The position numbers and the translations under genes were made by a program. Shown here in pieces: positions 9,103 to 18,013 of a stretch of 64,000 bases of DNA. Under the pieces are notes generated by a model, which did not search any database, was not told the origin of the DNA, and saw only the letters and a program-made list of their open reading frames with translations. Positions within the stretch are counted from its first letter, which is position 1. Each line of letters begins with the position of its first letter. The stretch comes from Lunatimonas lonarensis (lineage in GTDB: Bacteria > Bacteroidota > Bacteroidia > Cytophagales > Cyclobacteriaceae): positions 266,295 to 330,294 of the forward strand of contig NZ_AQHR01000088.1 of NCBI RefSeq assembly GCF_000390185.1, given 5' to 3'.

Positions 9103-10404
9103 TTAAAAAACCCTGCCCTGATTCATCAATTCCTCTATTTCCTCTGCTTCGATGGGGATATGTTGCATTAGATCCAGGTTTCCGCCTTGCTGTATCAAAA
9201 GATTATTTTCCAAACGAATCCCGATCCCCTCCTCCGGAATATAGATCCCCGGCTCCACGGTGAAAACCATCCCTTCCTCGATAGGATCGTAAATGGTTCC
9301 AACGTCGTGCACATCGAGACCCAAATGGTGGGAGGTCCCGTGCATAAAATATTTCTTGTATGCCGGCCATTGCGGATCCTGCTTGGCCACATCTTCCTCA
9401 GAAATCAAGCCCAGCCCCATCAGTTCATACTGCATCACCGCGCCGATTTCCCGGTGATAGTCCTGAATAGTGATCCCCGGGCAGAGCATATTGCAGGCCT
9501 TTCGGTGAACCCTCAAAACCGCTTCATATACCTGTCGTTGCCTTTTGGAAAATCGCCCACCCACCGGCAGGGTACGGGTCATGTCCGCATTGTAATTACC
9601 ATACTCCGCACCCACGTCAAACAACACCAAATCCCCTTCTTGACAGACTTGGTCATTATCGGTGTAATGAAGGACACAGGCATTCTTTCCAGAGGCAATG
9701 ATGGGCTCATAGGCAAAGCCTTTACTTCCTCGACGTACAAACTCATGCAAAAATTCAGCCTCTAACTCGTATTCCTTCACACCGGGTTTGAGTACTTGTA
9801 AAATCCGACGAAACCCCGCCTCCGTGATATCACATGCATGCTGCATCTGCGCGACTTCTTCGGATTCCTTCACCGCTCGTAGTCGGTGCATCAATGGGGC
9901 TACCCTCCGGTAAGTGTGCAGGGGATATCGCTCGCGGCATTGCTTGATAAACCGAGCGTCTCTTGTTTCCACGTGCACGGTGGCCCTCAGATGTTCATTC
10001 GTGTTTAAAAAGACCTCATCACTTAGTGCCATCAGCATCGTCCATATCCCTTCAAAAGCGTCCAGCCATTCTATTCGGGAGACTCCGGAACTTGCACTTG
10101 CTTCCTCCTTGGTCAGTTTATGGCCCTCCCAAACCGCTATGTGCTCGTCTGTTTTACGTATAAAGAGAATTTCCCTCATTTCTTCTTTGGGACAATTCGG
10201 GCAAAGAACCAAGATCGTCTCTTCCTGGTCTATACCTGTGAGGTAAAAGAGATCATTGTTCTGTCTAAACCTCATGGTACCGTCTGCATTGGTAGGCAGT
10301 ACGTCGTTTGCGTGAAATATGGCAAGTGCATTTTGGGGAAGCTTCCCAACCAACTTTTTTCGATTTCGAATGTACAGATCCTTATCCAACGGTTGATAAC
10401 GCAT
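9103..10404 (-). CDS. Aminopeptidase P family protein (Xaa-Pro aminopeptidase, M24B)
   Basis: This 433-residue metallopeptidase removes N-terminal residues that precede proline. The N-terminal creatinase-like domain spans about residues 1-170. The C-terminal pita-bread domain carries the metal ligands: Asp in LVLFDVGAEYGNYNADMTRT (two Asp), His in HGTSHHLGLDVHD, and Glu in FTVEPGIYIP and IRLENN. These five ligands are all present, so it should be active with Mn or a similar metal pair. Length is normal for PepP. It is a single gene on the minus strand, convergent with the gatC unit and divergent from the M16 peptidase. Confidence 0.93.
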   Translation of the reverse strand: MRYQPLDKDLYIRNRKKLVGKLPQNALAIFHANDVLPTNADGTMRFRQNNDLFYLTGIDQEETILVLCPNCPKEEMREILFIRKTDEHIAVWEGHKLTKEEASASSGVSRIEWLDAFEGIWTMLMALSDEVFLNTNEHLRATVHVETRDARFIKQCRERYPLHTYRRVAPLMHRLRAVKESEEVAQMQHACDITEAGFRRILQVLKPGVKEYELEAEFLHEFVRRGSKGFAYEPIIASGKNACVLHYTDNDQVCQEGDLVLFDVGAEYGNYNADMTRTLPVGGRFSKRQRQVYEAVLRVHRKACNMLCPGITIQDYHREIGAVMQYELMGLGLISEEDVAKQDPQWPAYKKYFMHGTSHHLGLDVHDVGTIYDPIEEGMVFTVEPGIYIPEEGIGIRLENNLLIQQGGNLDLMQHIPIEAEEIEELMNQGRVF

Positions 10405-10486
10405 ACTAATCAGATTGGTGTAATTGATAAAACATTTAGTGTAAATAAATCAAACACTTCGCAGCCCTCACACACTGGGAAATAAC

Positions 10487-10585
10487 CCGCAAGGAAGGAA
10501 ATTATCCTCCACTTGCGGTAAAGTCCCCGTTCGAAGCAACATACAAGCAGGCCGCCCAAGCCGCGGCAAGATATCACCTTTACCG
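10487..10585. promoter_or_regulatory. Structured region with two overlapping hairpins in the 393-bp gap 10405-10797
   Basis: The gap between the divergent peptidase genes holds no convincing gene. CCGCAAG (10487-10493) pairs with CTTGCGG (10512-10518), and CGGTAAAG (10516-10523) pairs with CTTTACCG (10578-10585). The two stems share three bases, so they exclude each other at the junction. This could be a leader or small-RNA structure, but no known class was recognised. Confidence 0.3.
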
Positions 10586-10764
10586 ATAAAAAGTTACCAG
10601 AAACACATAAAAGTCATCCAACCACCGAAAGACAGGCAAGGTCAAATACCTATTTGTATTGCTCCGGCATGGTCTCCAAATGGGCAGCAAAACCATGGTC
10701 TACCTTAAAACAGGTTTTTCATGCGTTCCCACAATTCCTATCATGTATTACCGATTATTGCTGC

Positions 10765-10772
10765 TATTTTTG
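10765..10772 (+). promoter_or_regulatory. Putative -7 element for the M16 peptidase gene
   Basis: TATTTTTG fits TAnnTTTG exactly and ends 25 bases before the ATG at 10798. No clear -33 TTG is seen at the right spacing, so support is moderate. A start site just downstream would give a short leader. Confidence 0.35.
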
Positions 10773-10797
10773 TATTTTAGAAGTGTATCAAATTGGA

Positions 10798-12033
10798 ATG
10801 TCGTATCAGATCAAGGAATTAGCAAACGGGATCCGCATTGTTCACCAAGAGGTCACCCATACCCGAATGGTGCATTGTGGATTTATTTTGGACATAGGAA
10901 GTAGGGATGAGGAAAAAGACCAGGTAGGGTTGGCGCATTTTTGGGAACACATGGCTTTTAAAGGTACCCATAAACGTAAAGCCTTTCATATCATCAACCG
11001 GCTCGATTCCCTGGGTGGCGAGCTCAATGCCTATACAACCAAGGAAAAGCTGTGCTTTTACTCCAGTGTACTAAAAGAGCACTTTGGCAAAGCCGCCGAG
11101 CTGCTATGCGATATTACCTTCAACAGCATTTTTCCTCCGAAGCAGATTGAAAAAGAACGACAGGTGATATTGGAAGAGATGGCCATGTACCAAGATTCCC
11201 CTGACGACTCCATCCAAGATGATTTTGATGAAATATTGTTTCCCGGGCACAGTCTAGGAAACAACATCCTAGGGACGGAAGAATCTGTTCGGGCATTTAG
11301 GCAAGCACACTTCCTCGACTTTATCCAGAGCCGCATGGATACCTCAAAAATTGTCTTTTCGGTAGTTGGAAACATCAGCTTTAAAAAAGTTTTGACAGTA
11401 GTAGTTCCCTTCTTGTCTGCCATCCCCTCAAAACGCAGCGTATACAGGCGTCTTCCCGTCAATGGGTATGTACCAAAGGTTACCACCACCTACAAGGAGA
11501 TAACACAGGCCCACTGTGCCTTGGGAAGGCCTACTTTGGGGCTCAAAGACCCCAACCGTTACAAGTTGTTTTTGCTCAATAATATTTTAGGTGGACCAAG
11601 CATGAACTCGCGATTGAATATGGCCCTGCGGGAAAAACATGGGCTGGTTTACAGCATTGAATCCGTGTATCAGGCCTATACCGACGCAGGATTCATTGGT
11701 ATATTTTACGGTACGGAAGAACCGTCCGCGACCAAAGCCCGTAGGATAGTCATGCGGGAACTCAGGCGTATACGCGAAAAAAAACTCGGCACATTGCAAC
11801 TCCACATGGCAAAAGAACAGACCATCGGCCAAATGGCTATGGCAGAGGAAAACTACCCTGGCTTAATGTTGGTATACGGCAAAACGTTGCTTGACAAAGG
11901 CTATATTGAGCCGTTGGAGCGTATTTTTTCCCTCATAAAATCGGCCTCTGCAGAGGATCTTCAAGATCTTGCCCAAGAAGTTTACAACGAGGATCAATTC
12001 AGTGTGTTATCCTACCTCCCCAAACCCGATTAG
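10798..12033 (+). CDS. M16 family zinc metallopeptidase (pitrilysin type)
   Basis: This 411-residue peptidase has the inverted zinc motif HxxEH at residues 47-51 (HFWEH), followed by the usual FKGT turn and the GGELNAYTTKE segment of active M16 proteins. The C-terminal half holds the inactive M16_C domain. Length fits single-unit mitochondrial-processing-peptidase-like enzymes. The frame is open further upstream to 10654, but those 48 residues are rich in Cys and Trp, have no family resemblance and overlap a -7 element, so I place the start at the ATG at 10798. It is followed after three bases by the O-methyltransferase gene and shares its operon. Confidence 0.9.
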   Translation: MSYQIKELANGIRIVHQEVTHTRMVHCGFILDIGSRDEEKDQVGLAHFWEHMAFKGTHKRKAFHIINRLDSLGGELNAYTTKEKLCFYSSVLKEHFGKAAELLCDITFNSIFPPKQIEKERQVILEEMAMYQDSPDDSIQDDFDEILFPGHSLGNNILGTEESVRAFRQAHFLDFIQSRMDTSKIVFSVVGNISFKKVLTVVVPFLSAIPSKRSVYRRLPVNGYVPKVTTTYKEITQAHCALGRPTLGLKDPNRYKLFLLNNILGGPSMNSRLNMALREKHGLVYSIESVYQAYTDAGFIGIFYGTEEPSATKARRIVMRELRRIREKKLGTLQLHMAKEQTIGQMAMAEENYPGLMLVYGKTLLDKGYIEPLERIFSLIKSASAEDLQDLAQEVYNEDQFSVLSYLPKPD

Positions 12034-12036
12034 ACC

Positions 12037-12678
12037 ATGATAGAAGATGCTTTGTTTACCTACTGTGTCGATCATACTGACAAGGAGGATGCGGTGTTGG
12101 AGAATATCGCACGGCAGACCCATCTGAAAGTGCTCAAACCCCGCATGATATCCGGCCCCGTTCAGGGAAAATTTTTGGAACTACAGACCAAAATGCTTAA
12201 GCCTCGCTTGGTGCTGGAAATAGGCACATTTACCGGCTATGCGGCTGTTTGCATGGCCAGAGGCTTGGATGACATGGGTCGTCTTATTACACTGGACATC
12301 AACGATGAGCTTGAGGAAATGGTGAGGGGCTTCTTCGGGTCTTCGGGTGTTGGACATAAAATTGACTACCGCATAGGCAATGCCCTTAAATTAATTCCAA
12401 AAATTACTGGTAACTTTGATATGGTGTTCATCGATGCGGACAAAATCAACTATTCCCGGTATTATGACTTGGTAATAGACCGCCTTAATCCGGGAGGAAT
12501 CATTTTTGCCGACAATATTCTCTGGTCCGGTAAGGTACTTGAGAGCCACCGCAAAAAGCTGGATAAAGATACGGCCGCCATATTGGCGTTTAACCGAAAA
12601 GTTCAAAACGATCACAGGGTAGAAAATGTCATACTCCCGATTCGTGACGGCATTATGATGGCCAGAAAACGAACCTAA
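12037..12678 (+). CDS. Class I SAM-dependent O-methyltransferase
   Basis: This 213-residue protein belongs to the caffeoyl-CoA/catechol O-methyltransferase-like family (YrrM type). The SAM-binding motif I is VLEIGTFTGYAA around residues 61-72, motif II includes LITLDIN (86-92), and the metal-binding acidic pair is in FDMVFIDADKINY with a later GGIIFADNILWSGKV segment. The likely reaction is methylation of a small hydroxylated aromatic or a tRNA wobble hydroxyuridine (TrmR-like); sequence alone does not decide this. It sits three bases after the M16 gene and eight bases before the lytic transglycosylase gene, so the three are one operon. Confidence 0.88.
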   Translation: MIEDALFTYCVDHTDKEDAVLENIARQTHLKVLKPRMISGPVQGKFLELQTKMLKPRLVLEIGTFTGYAAVCMARGLDDMGRLITLDINDELEEMVRGFFGSSGVGHKIDYRIGNALKLIPKITGNFDMVFIDADKINYSRYYDLVIDRLNPGGIIFADNILWSGKVLESHRKKLDKDTAAILAFNRKVQNDHRVENVILPIRDGIMMARKRT

Positions 12679-12686
12679 TACAGGGC

Positions 12687-14303
12687 ATGAGAATAGCAAA
12701 AATATTTCCACTTTTAATGATTTGGCTGGCTTCCCTGCCGGCCATTGCGCAGGTACCGGAAGTTCCTTCTGTGATCTACTTTGCGGACATGACGCTTCAG
12801 CTCAATGAGCAGGCACGTAGGGAAATACAAGCGGATGTGAACGCACTCTATCGAAATCCCCAATATTTTCAGATCAAGCTGGACCGTGTCAACCTGTACA
12901 TGCCCATAGTAGAGCGGGTGCTTCGTGAACAGGGCGTTCCGGATGATTTAAAATACCTGGTTATCCAAGAGAGTAGCTTGATTTCAGATGCCGTTTCCAC
13001 CTCCAATGCAGTGGGTTTCTGGCAATTTAAAAAAGGGACGGCCGAAGAGGTCTTTCTGCGTGTGGACAACCAAGTCGACGAGCGAAAGAATATCGTCTCC
13101 TCTACCCGAGGGGCTGCCCTGTACCTGAAAAAGCACCAAGGGCATCTGAACAACTGGGCAACAGCCTTGGTGTCTTATCAAATGGGCCTCGGAGGAGCAC
13201 GGGGGTATTTTGGCGACCAGTATAAGGGGAAGCGAACCATGGAAATAGACAGAAATTCCCATTGGTACCTTAAAAAGTACCTCGCCCATAAAATCGCCTT
13301 CGAAGGACAAACCGGCAAACTCGTAAGTAATGGCGATTACCTACACGAATATACGGTCAAAGGCCCAACCACACTGGCCGAGGTGGCCAGGCAGTTGGGA
13401 GTATCCGAAAACCACTTAAAAGATTATAACAAATGGGCCCCGACCGGTACGATCCCTGGTGACAAAACCTATGTCGTGACTTATATTCAAAAAGGCATCG
13501 CGCCTGTTCGACCGGCCATTCAGACAGACCTCCCACCAACCGAAAAAGGACAGACGGGCCCGGTGCTGGCCCAAAGCGGGCAGGTATCTCCCTACCCGAA
13601 GGTAACAGGCAACACCTCCAAAGCCACTCAACGTGGCCAAGTAAGCGTAAACGGCATAAAAGCCGTCATGGCTTCGGCCAGTGGTCCCATCACCCAGCTT
13701 GCAAACCAAGTGGATATGAAAGAAAAGAAACTAAGGAGATTAAATGATCTCAGTAAGTCCGATCCCATCCAAGCCGGTCAATATTATTATACCAAACGAA
13801 AAAGAGGAAAAGCCGAAGCCACCGAACACGTCGTTCAAGCGGGGGAAACACTTTGGAAAATCTCGCAAATCCACGGCATAAGGGTTCATTCACTTAAGGC
13901 AAAAAACCGCATCTACCAGGATAAAGACCTGAAACCGGGAATGGTTCTGTTGCTTCAAGATTACAGAAAGCGGGGAGAGGAAATCAAAATGGCATCCCCA
14001 ACCCCTAGGCCTTCCGCACCTGTGCGCACAGAGACTCGATTGGCCGATACAGGGAACAGACCTCAGGCCTCGTCGTCCAACACTGTCACATCCCAAGTGG
14101 CTCCCCGTGTTTCCCAAACCACCTCCCCTTCCACCACCACTACTTTGCCGGCTTCTATCATAGAGCACGTGGTGGAACCAGGGGATACGCTCTATGCCAT
14201 TTCGCGGAAGCATCAGGTAACCGTTGAACAGCTAAAACAATGGAATCAAATCGGCGCAGACAACCTGTTAAAAGTTGGACAAAAGCTTGTCATCCGAAAG
14301 TGA
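12687..14303 (+). CDS. Exported lytic transglycosylase with LysM repeats (MltD-like)
   Basis: This 538-residue envelope protein cleaves peptidoglycan. A signal peptide covers residues 1-21 (cleavage after AIAQ). The SLT domain spans about 65-210, with the catalytic Glu95 in LVIQESSL and the downstream SNAVGFWQFKKGTA and ALVSYQMGLGG segments. LysM-like repeats lie near 222-265 (divergent), 373-418 and 490-536, and the region between them is rich in Ser, Thr and Pro. It resembles E. coli MltD but is not a lipoprotein. The C-terminal end overlaps 29 bases of open frame before the next gene, whose real start is further downstream. Confidence 0.9.
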   Translation: MRIAKIFPLLMIWLASLPAIAQVPEVPSVIYFADMTLQLNEQARREIQADVNALYRNPQYFQIKLDRVNLYMPIVERVLREQGVPDDLKYLVIQESSLISDAVSTSNAVGFWQFKKGTAEEVFLRVDNQVDERKNIVSSTRGAALYLKKHQGHLNNWATALVSYQMGLGGARGYFGDQYKGKRTMEIDRNSHWYLKKYLAHKIAFEGQTGKLVSNGDYLHEYTVKGPTTLAEVARQLGVSENHLKDYNKWAPTGTIPGDKTYVVTYIQKGIAPVRPAIQTDLPPTEKGQTGPVLAQSGQVSPYPKVTGNTSKATQRGQVSVNGIKAVMASASGPITQLANQVDMKEKKLRRLNDLSKSDPIQAGQYYYTKRKRGKAEATEHVVQAGETLWKISQIHGIRVHSLKAKNRIYQDKDLKPGMVLLLQDYRKRGEEIKMASPTPRPSAPVRTETRLADTGNRPQASSSNTVTSQVAPRVSQTTSPSTTTTLPASIIEHVVEPGDTLYAISRKHQVTVEQLKQWNQIGADNLLKVGQKLVIRK

Positions 14304-14346
14304 TCGGCATAGTTCGCTTTTTGGTGTTGAAATAACCCAGTATGTG

Positions 14347-15345
14347 ATGAAGCAGTATTTCCCAATAGCATTATTTTTTTTACTATGCTGCGTTGCCCTG
14401 CGGGCCAATGCGCAAGACGTGGGAGCGCTGAGTAGAGCCGATACGGTTATAATCAGCGGCGATACACTCATTATGTTGGGTGACTCCCTTATTTTTGCCC
14501 CAATCGCACGGGAAATCTATTGGAAAAAAGGGGGAAACTTCAATTTAAGTATTCAGCAGGTATCGCTAAGCAATTGGTCGGCTGGTGGTGCAAGTTCCTC
14601 TGCCCTGAATACCGGTCTTCTGTTGTTTGCCAACTATAAAAAAGGCGATAAGATTTGGGACACCAAACTCACGGTGAACTATGGGCTCAACCGGCAGACC
14701 GGTCGGGCTTTCCCTACCCGAAAAACCAATGACAACTTCATCTTTATCAGCAAATATGGTAGGGAGATCACCAAAAAAATGTACCTATCTACCCAGATAG
14801 ATGCCAGAACCCAACTTCTTCGAGGATACAGATATTTCAGGCCTCCTGGTGAGGACAGGGAAAGCCGATCCCGCATTTCAGATTTACTAAGCCCAGGCTA
14901 TGTGCAGTCCTCCACCGGTCTCAATTACCAGAAAGAGCTGAAAAAAAACGGTAGATTCTCGACCATTATATCCCCCTTCACAGGTCGTTTTACAATCGTG
15001 CTGGATGATTCGCTAAGCAGGGCTGGAGCTTTTGGGGTAATACCCGGAGAAAATGTACGGGCAGAGGCGGGTGTTTCACTGGGAAACTCTATTGACACCC
15101 AAGTCATGGAAAATATCCGTTGGAAGGCAGACCTTAACCTATTCTCAAATTACGAACGTCTCGGAAACATGGTGGTGAACTTCAACTCTGTTCTTTCCAT
15201 GCGGGTCAACCGCTACATTACCACCCGAATCGAAACGGTACTTATATATGATGAGCGGGTTTTCATCCAACAGGAAGATGGCACCTCCTCCCGGGCGATC
15301 CAGCTTCAAAACATGATTAACTTCGGCATTGGTATTGACTTTTGA
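14347..15345 (+). CDS. DUF3078 family outer-membrane protein
   Basis: This 332-residue protein has a signal peptide (residues 1-22, MKQYFPIALFFLLCC to ANA-Q) and then beta-strand-rich sequence typical of DUF3078, a Bacteroidota outer-membrane family. The segment FNLSIQQVSLSNWSAGG is a family hallmark, and the remaining strands end in the aromatic residue pattern of a barrel (GIGIDF at the C-terminus). Function is unknown. The frame is open back to 14275 and overlaps the transglycosylase gene, but the ATG at 14347 starts the signal peptide and is the better choice. It is the last gene of the M16 operon. Confidence 0.82.
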   Translation: MKQYFPIALFFLLCCVALRANAQDVGALSRADTVIISGDTLIMLGDSLIFAPIAREIYWKKGGNFNLSIQQVSLSNWSAGGASSSALNTGLLLFANYKKGDKIWDTKLTVNYGLNRQTGRAFPTRKTNDNFIFISKYGREITKKMYLSTQIDARTQLLRGYRYFRPPGEDRESRSRISDLLSPGYVQSSTGLNYQKELKKNGRFSTIISPFTGRFTIVLDDSLSRAGAFGVIPGENVRAEAGVSLGNSIDTQVMENIRWKADLNLFSNYERLGNMVVNFNSVLSMRVNRYITTRIETVLIYDERVFIQQEDGTSSRAIQLQNMINFGIGIDF

Positions 15346-15363
15346 TGATAGCGTATTTGAAGG

Positions 15364-15945
15364 TCAGAAATCGGTTTCCAGATCAAACCTTTTTTTCAGT
15401 TCGTTGAGTGCTGGTGATTTTTTCAATAGATACTGAAGTCTTTCGCTTGCGGTGTACAGATTTTTTGACTGATCCTGGGCCTCCTCCTTGATCTCGCAGG
15501 TGATCTCCGCCTTTGCGTGATGAAGCTTTCGCCTGAAAAGCCCGGTAAGCTCCGGCTTACAGCGCATAAAAATATCCTGCTGCAACTCCCCTGCCAAGAG
15601 AAAATGAATCGCTATCCCACGCAACTCATAAGGTTGACGAAGCACAGCTACTTCCATGTTTTTATGAGCTGCCTTATAATCGGAAAGAATCTCCTCCAGT
15701 GCGGCGGAAACCCGTTCGATTTCGAGGGGATCTGTGGACAGAACATGATCCACCGGTTCGCCACCGGGCTCCTCCTTAGTTGCCGAAACCGACACAATAG
15801 GTCTATCCTTGGATTGCCTCTCGGCTTCCCGAAGGGTAGTGGGTATGGAAATGGTCTTTTTTACCGGGGTATTCCCTTCCCTTCCGGATGCGGCAATCAC
15901 GGACAACGCCGCAGACCCAGCGGATTTGGGTTCAGCTGCTAAACT
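15364..15945 (-). CDS. dnaX: tau-specific C-terminal part of DnaX, reached by -1 frameshift
   Basis: This frame continues dnaX after an A10 tract. Slippage by -1 at the tract (or one extra A in the mRNA) reads A-K-K-K-S-L-A-A and joins 193 further residues. The final segment, SERLQYLLKKSPALNELKKR with a terminal FDLETDF, is the characteristic DnaX C-terminus of Bacteroidota, where it contacts the polymerase alpha subunit or helicase in tau. No credible start codon or ribosome-binding site opens this frame by itself; the first internal start is a TTG at 15906. Gamma plus this part would be 573 residues, the normal tau length for the phylum. Confidence 0.8.
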   Translation of the reverse strand, partial: SLAAEPKSAGSAALSVIAASGREGNTPVKKTISIPTTLREAERQSKDRPIVSVSATKEEPGGEPVDHVLSTDPLEIERVSAALEEILSDYKAAHKNMEVAVLRQPYELRGIAIHFLLAGELQQDIFMRCKPELTGLFRRKLHHAKAEITCEIKEEAQDQSKNLYTASERLQYLLKKSPALNELKKRFDLETDF

Positions 15946-17084
15946 TTTTTTTTTGCCTCATCTTGGGCAAGGGCTGCCAGGGAAATGGCGCTTGGAAGAT
16001 TGGCCAGCTTCATCAATAAAAGCTCCACATGAAGCCGTTGGTTTTTGCTGGTCCTGTAGGAGAAATCAGCATGGTTTGCCATGTTCAGGGCAGTGAGCAA
16101 AAAGGAGAGGGAAGCCTTCTCTGATTGCTCTTTGTAGCGCTGTTTCGCGGATTCGGAAACCTGTAATAGATGTAACGTCGCCGGATCCTTACAGACCATG
16201 AGCTCCCGAAAATGCTCCGCTAGACCTACCAAAAAATTATGCGCATCAAACCCTTTCTTCAGGATTTCATCAAAGATCAACAGGGCAGCCGATATACTCT
16301 CTTCCAATAAGGCATCGGTCACCTTGAAATAATAATCATAGTCAAGGATATGCAGGTTATTGATCGTCTCCTGGTAGGTAAGCTTATTGCCGTCCGAAAA
16401 TGTGACTATTAGGTCAAAAATCGAAAGTGCGTCCCTCAGTGCTCCATCTGCCTTCGTGGCAATAAGCCGAAGGGCCTCCTCCTCGTAGGCAATTGCTTCC
16501 TTTTGGGCAATATACTTAAGATGCTCCGTGATATCGGCTATCTGTATCCTGTTGAAATCAAATATCTGACAGCGGGAAAGGATGGTGGGGATGATCTTGT
16601 GCTTTTCCGTAGTGGCCAAAATAAAAATCGCATACTTTGGCGGCTCTTCCAGGGTTTTCAAAAATGCGTTGAAAGCCTGATTGCTGAGCATATGCACCTC
16701 ATCGATTATGTATACCTTAAACTTCCCTTTTTGCGGTGCATACCGCACCTGGTCTACCAGGTTTCTGATGTCGTCCACAGAGTTGTTGGAGGCGGCATCA
16801 AGCTCGTGGACGTTAAAGGAGCTGTTTGCCTTGAACGATAGGCAGGAATCACATTGGTCGCAAGCTTCGAAATCTGCGGTACGGTTTTCACAGTTGATCG
16901 TCTTCGCCAGAATACGCGCACAGGTGGTCTTGCCTACACCACGGGGCCCACAAAACAAAAATGCTTGCGCAAGGTGGTCGTTTTTGATGGCATTTTTCAG
17001 CGTGGTGGTAATATGCTGCTGTCCCACTACGCTCTTAAAATCGGAAGGCCTGTATTTCCTGGCAGAGACGACAAAATTTTCCAT
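15939..17084 (-). CDS. dnaX: DNA polymerase III subunit gamma (dnaX zero-frame product)
   Basis: The zero frame gives 381 residues of the clamp-loader ATPase. Walker A is at residues 46-53 (GPRGVGKT), the zinc site uses Cys65, Cys75, Cys78 and Cys81, Walker B is IIDEVHML and the SRC motif is in ILSRCQIFDF. Domains I-III, enough for the clamp loader, are complete. The frame ends GCA-AAA-AAA-AAA-GTT-TAG, so translation stops two codons after a run of ten A (complement of 15945-15954). This is the arrangement of an E. coli or Thermus dnaX slippage site, with gamma as the short product. A sequencing error in the homopolymer is the main alternative. Confidence 0.93.
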   Translation of the reverse strand: MENFVVSARKYRPSDFKSVVGQQHITTTLKNAIKNDHLAQAFLFCGPRGVGKTTCARILAKTINCENRTADFEACDQCDSCLSFKANSSFNVHELDAASNNSVDDIRNLVDQVRYAPQKGKFKVYIIDEVHMLSNQAFNAFLKTLEEPPKYAIFILATTEKHKIIPTILSRCQIFDFNRIQIADITEHLKYIAQKEAIAYEEEALRLIATKADGALRDALSIFDLIVTFSDGNKLTYQETINNLHILDYDYYFKVTDALLEESISAALLIFDEILKKGFDAHNFLVGLAEHFRELMVCKDPATLHLLQVSESAKQRYKEQSEKASLSFLLTALNMANHADFSYRTSKNQRLHVELLLMKLANLPSAISLAALAQDEAKKKV

Positions 17085-17173
17085 TGATGCAAGTTATAAA
17101 ATTAATCCAAATGAAATAATGGCAAATTGGATTAAAAAAAACGAATGCCTGTAGCATCCTGATTTAATGTAGG

Positions 17174-17980
17174 TTAGAAATCCAGTGACAAGCCCGTGCG
17201 GAAGGAAAAGATCAAATTCGTAATAGGAACGATTGGCCTGTTTTCATAGCTGAGATCAAACGTATTGGTAAGGGAAAAACGGTCACTGATCTTGGTGTTG
17301 ATTATAGTGGAGCTATTAAACCGCTGTCGGAAATCAGAAATGGACCGGTCGAACCCCACTTGGTAATAATTAACCAGATTCACATCGACAAAGTCGTTTA
17401 AGGTCGCACGTAACGAGAAATAATTCGAGCTTTTGAACAAACTAATCTGTCTAATTTCTTCCAAATAGGGGTGCTGCCAAGTCTCCCATTCCTTCAACCC
17501 CCCTATCCCTACAAGTAAGGTTAGCCGATCCGTCTTGATTGTACTCAACCGGACAGACCCGCCGATTAGCAATCTTGGATCCAAGCCCCGGAAATTATCA
17601 AATGAGTACTGCCCATACACCTCATAGTTTACTTTTTCCTCCCTAAGGAAGTTAACACGACCATGGACAAACCCAAAATTAAGGAAGTCTGCGTCATTGA
17701 TCTTGAGGTAGTCAAAATTGGAAACAAAAACGAAGGCATGTTTGGCGGGGTAATAGATCGCATTTACGTCCAGGTTATACCCGAAAAGACTTACCGGATC
17801 ATCTACGCCCGCACTCCGGTTGTAATGATTCAACCCAAACGTGGTCTTAAACTGGAAATACTTGGCGGTGTCCTTTTCCATACGCAGCCGCTCAATATTC
17901 AAGATTTGTGCATCGGCTCGTTTTCCGCTGAAAACGAACAAGAGAACCAGCAAAAGGACTATCAGGTAACGTCTACTCAA
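17174..17980 (-). CDS. DUF481-like outer-membrane beta-barrel protein
   Basis: This 268-residue protein has a signal peptide (residues 1-24, cleavage after ADAQ) and then alternating hydrophobic strands typical of DUF481 family barrels, ending in RTGLSLDF with a C-terminal aromatic residue as usual for outer-membrane barrels. The role is unknown; related proteins have been linked to salt-stress-induced outer-membrane functions. It is a single gene between the GNAT gene and dnaX, with short gaps on both sides, so it may follow the GNAT gene in transcription (33-base gap). Confidence 0.7.
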   Translation of the reverse strand: MSRRYLIVLLLVLLFVFSGKRADAQILNIERLRMEKDTAKYFQFKTTFGLNHYNRSAGVDDPVSLFGYNLDVNAIYYPAKHAFVFVSNFDYLKINDADFLNFGFVHGRVNFLREEKVNYEVYGQYSFDNFRGLDPRLLIGGSVRLSTIKTDRLTLLVGIGGLKEWETWQHPYLEEIRQISLFKSSNYFSLRATLNDFVDVNLVNYYQVGFDRSISDFRQRFNSSTIINTKISDRFSLTNTFDLSYENRPIVPITNLIFSFRTGLSLDF

Positions 17981-18013
17981 AACAACTGGTTAAATTCTAA
18001 ACATCGTTGGCAT

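Noticed and set aside
10654..10797. 48-residue N-terminal extension of the M16 peptidase
   Set aside because: Cys/Trp-rich, unlike the family, and it overlaps a -7 promoter element; the ATG at 10798 gives a normal protein.
15364..15906. Independent gene starting at TTG 15906
   Set aside because: The sequence is the C-terminal end of DnaX and the homologous frame runs back to the A10 tract; a separate start is not needed.
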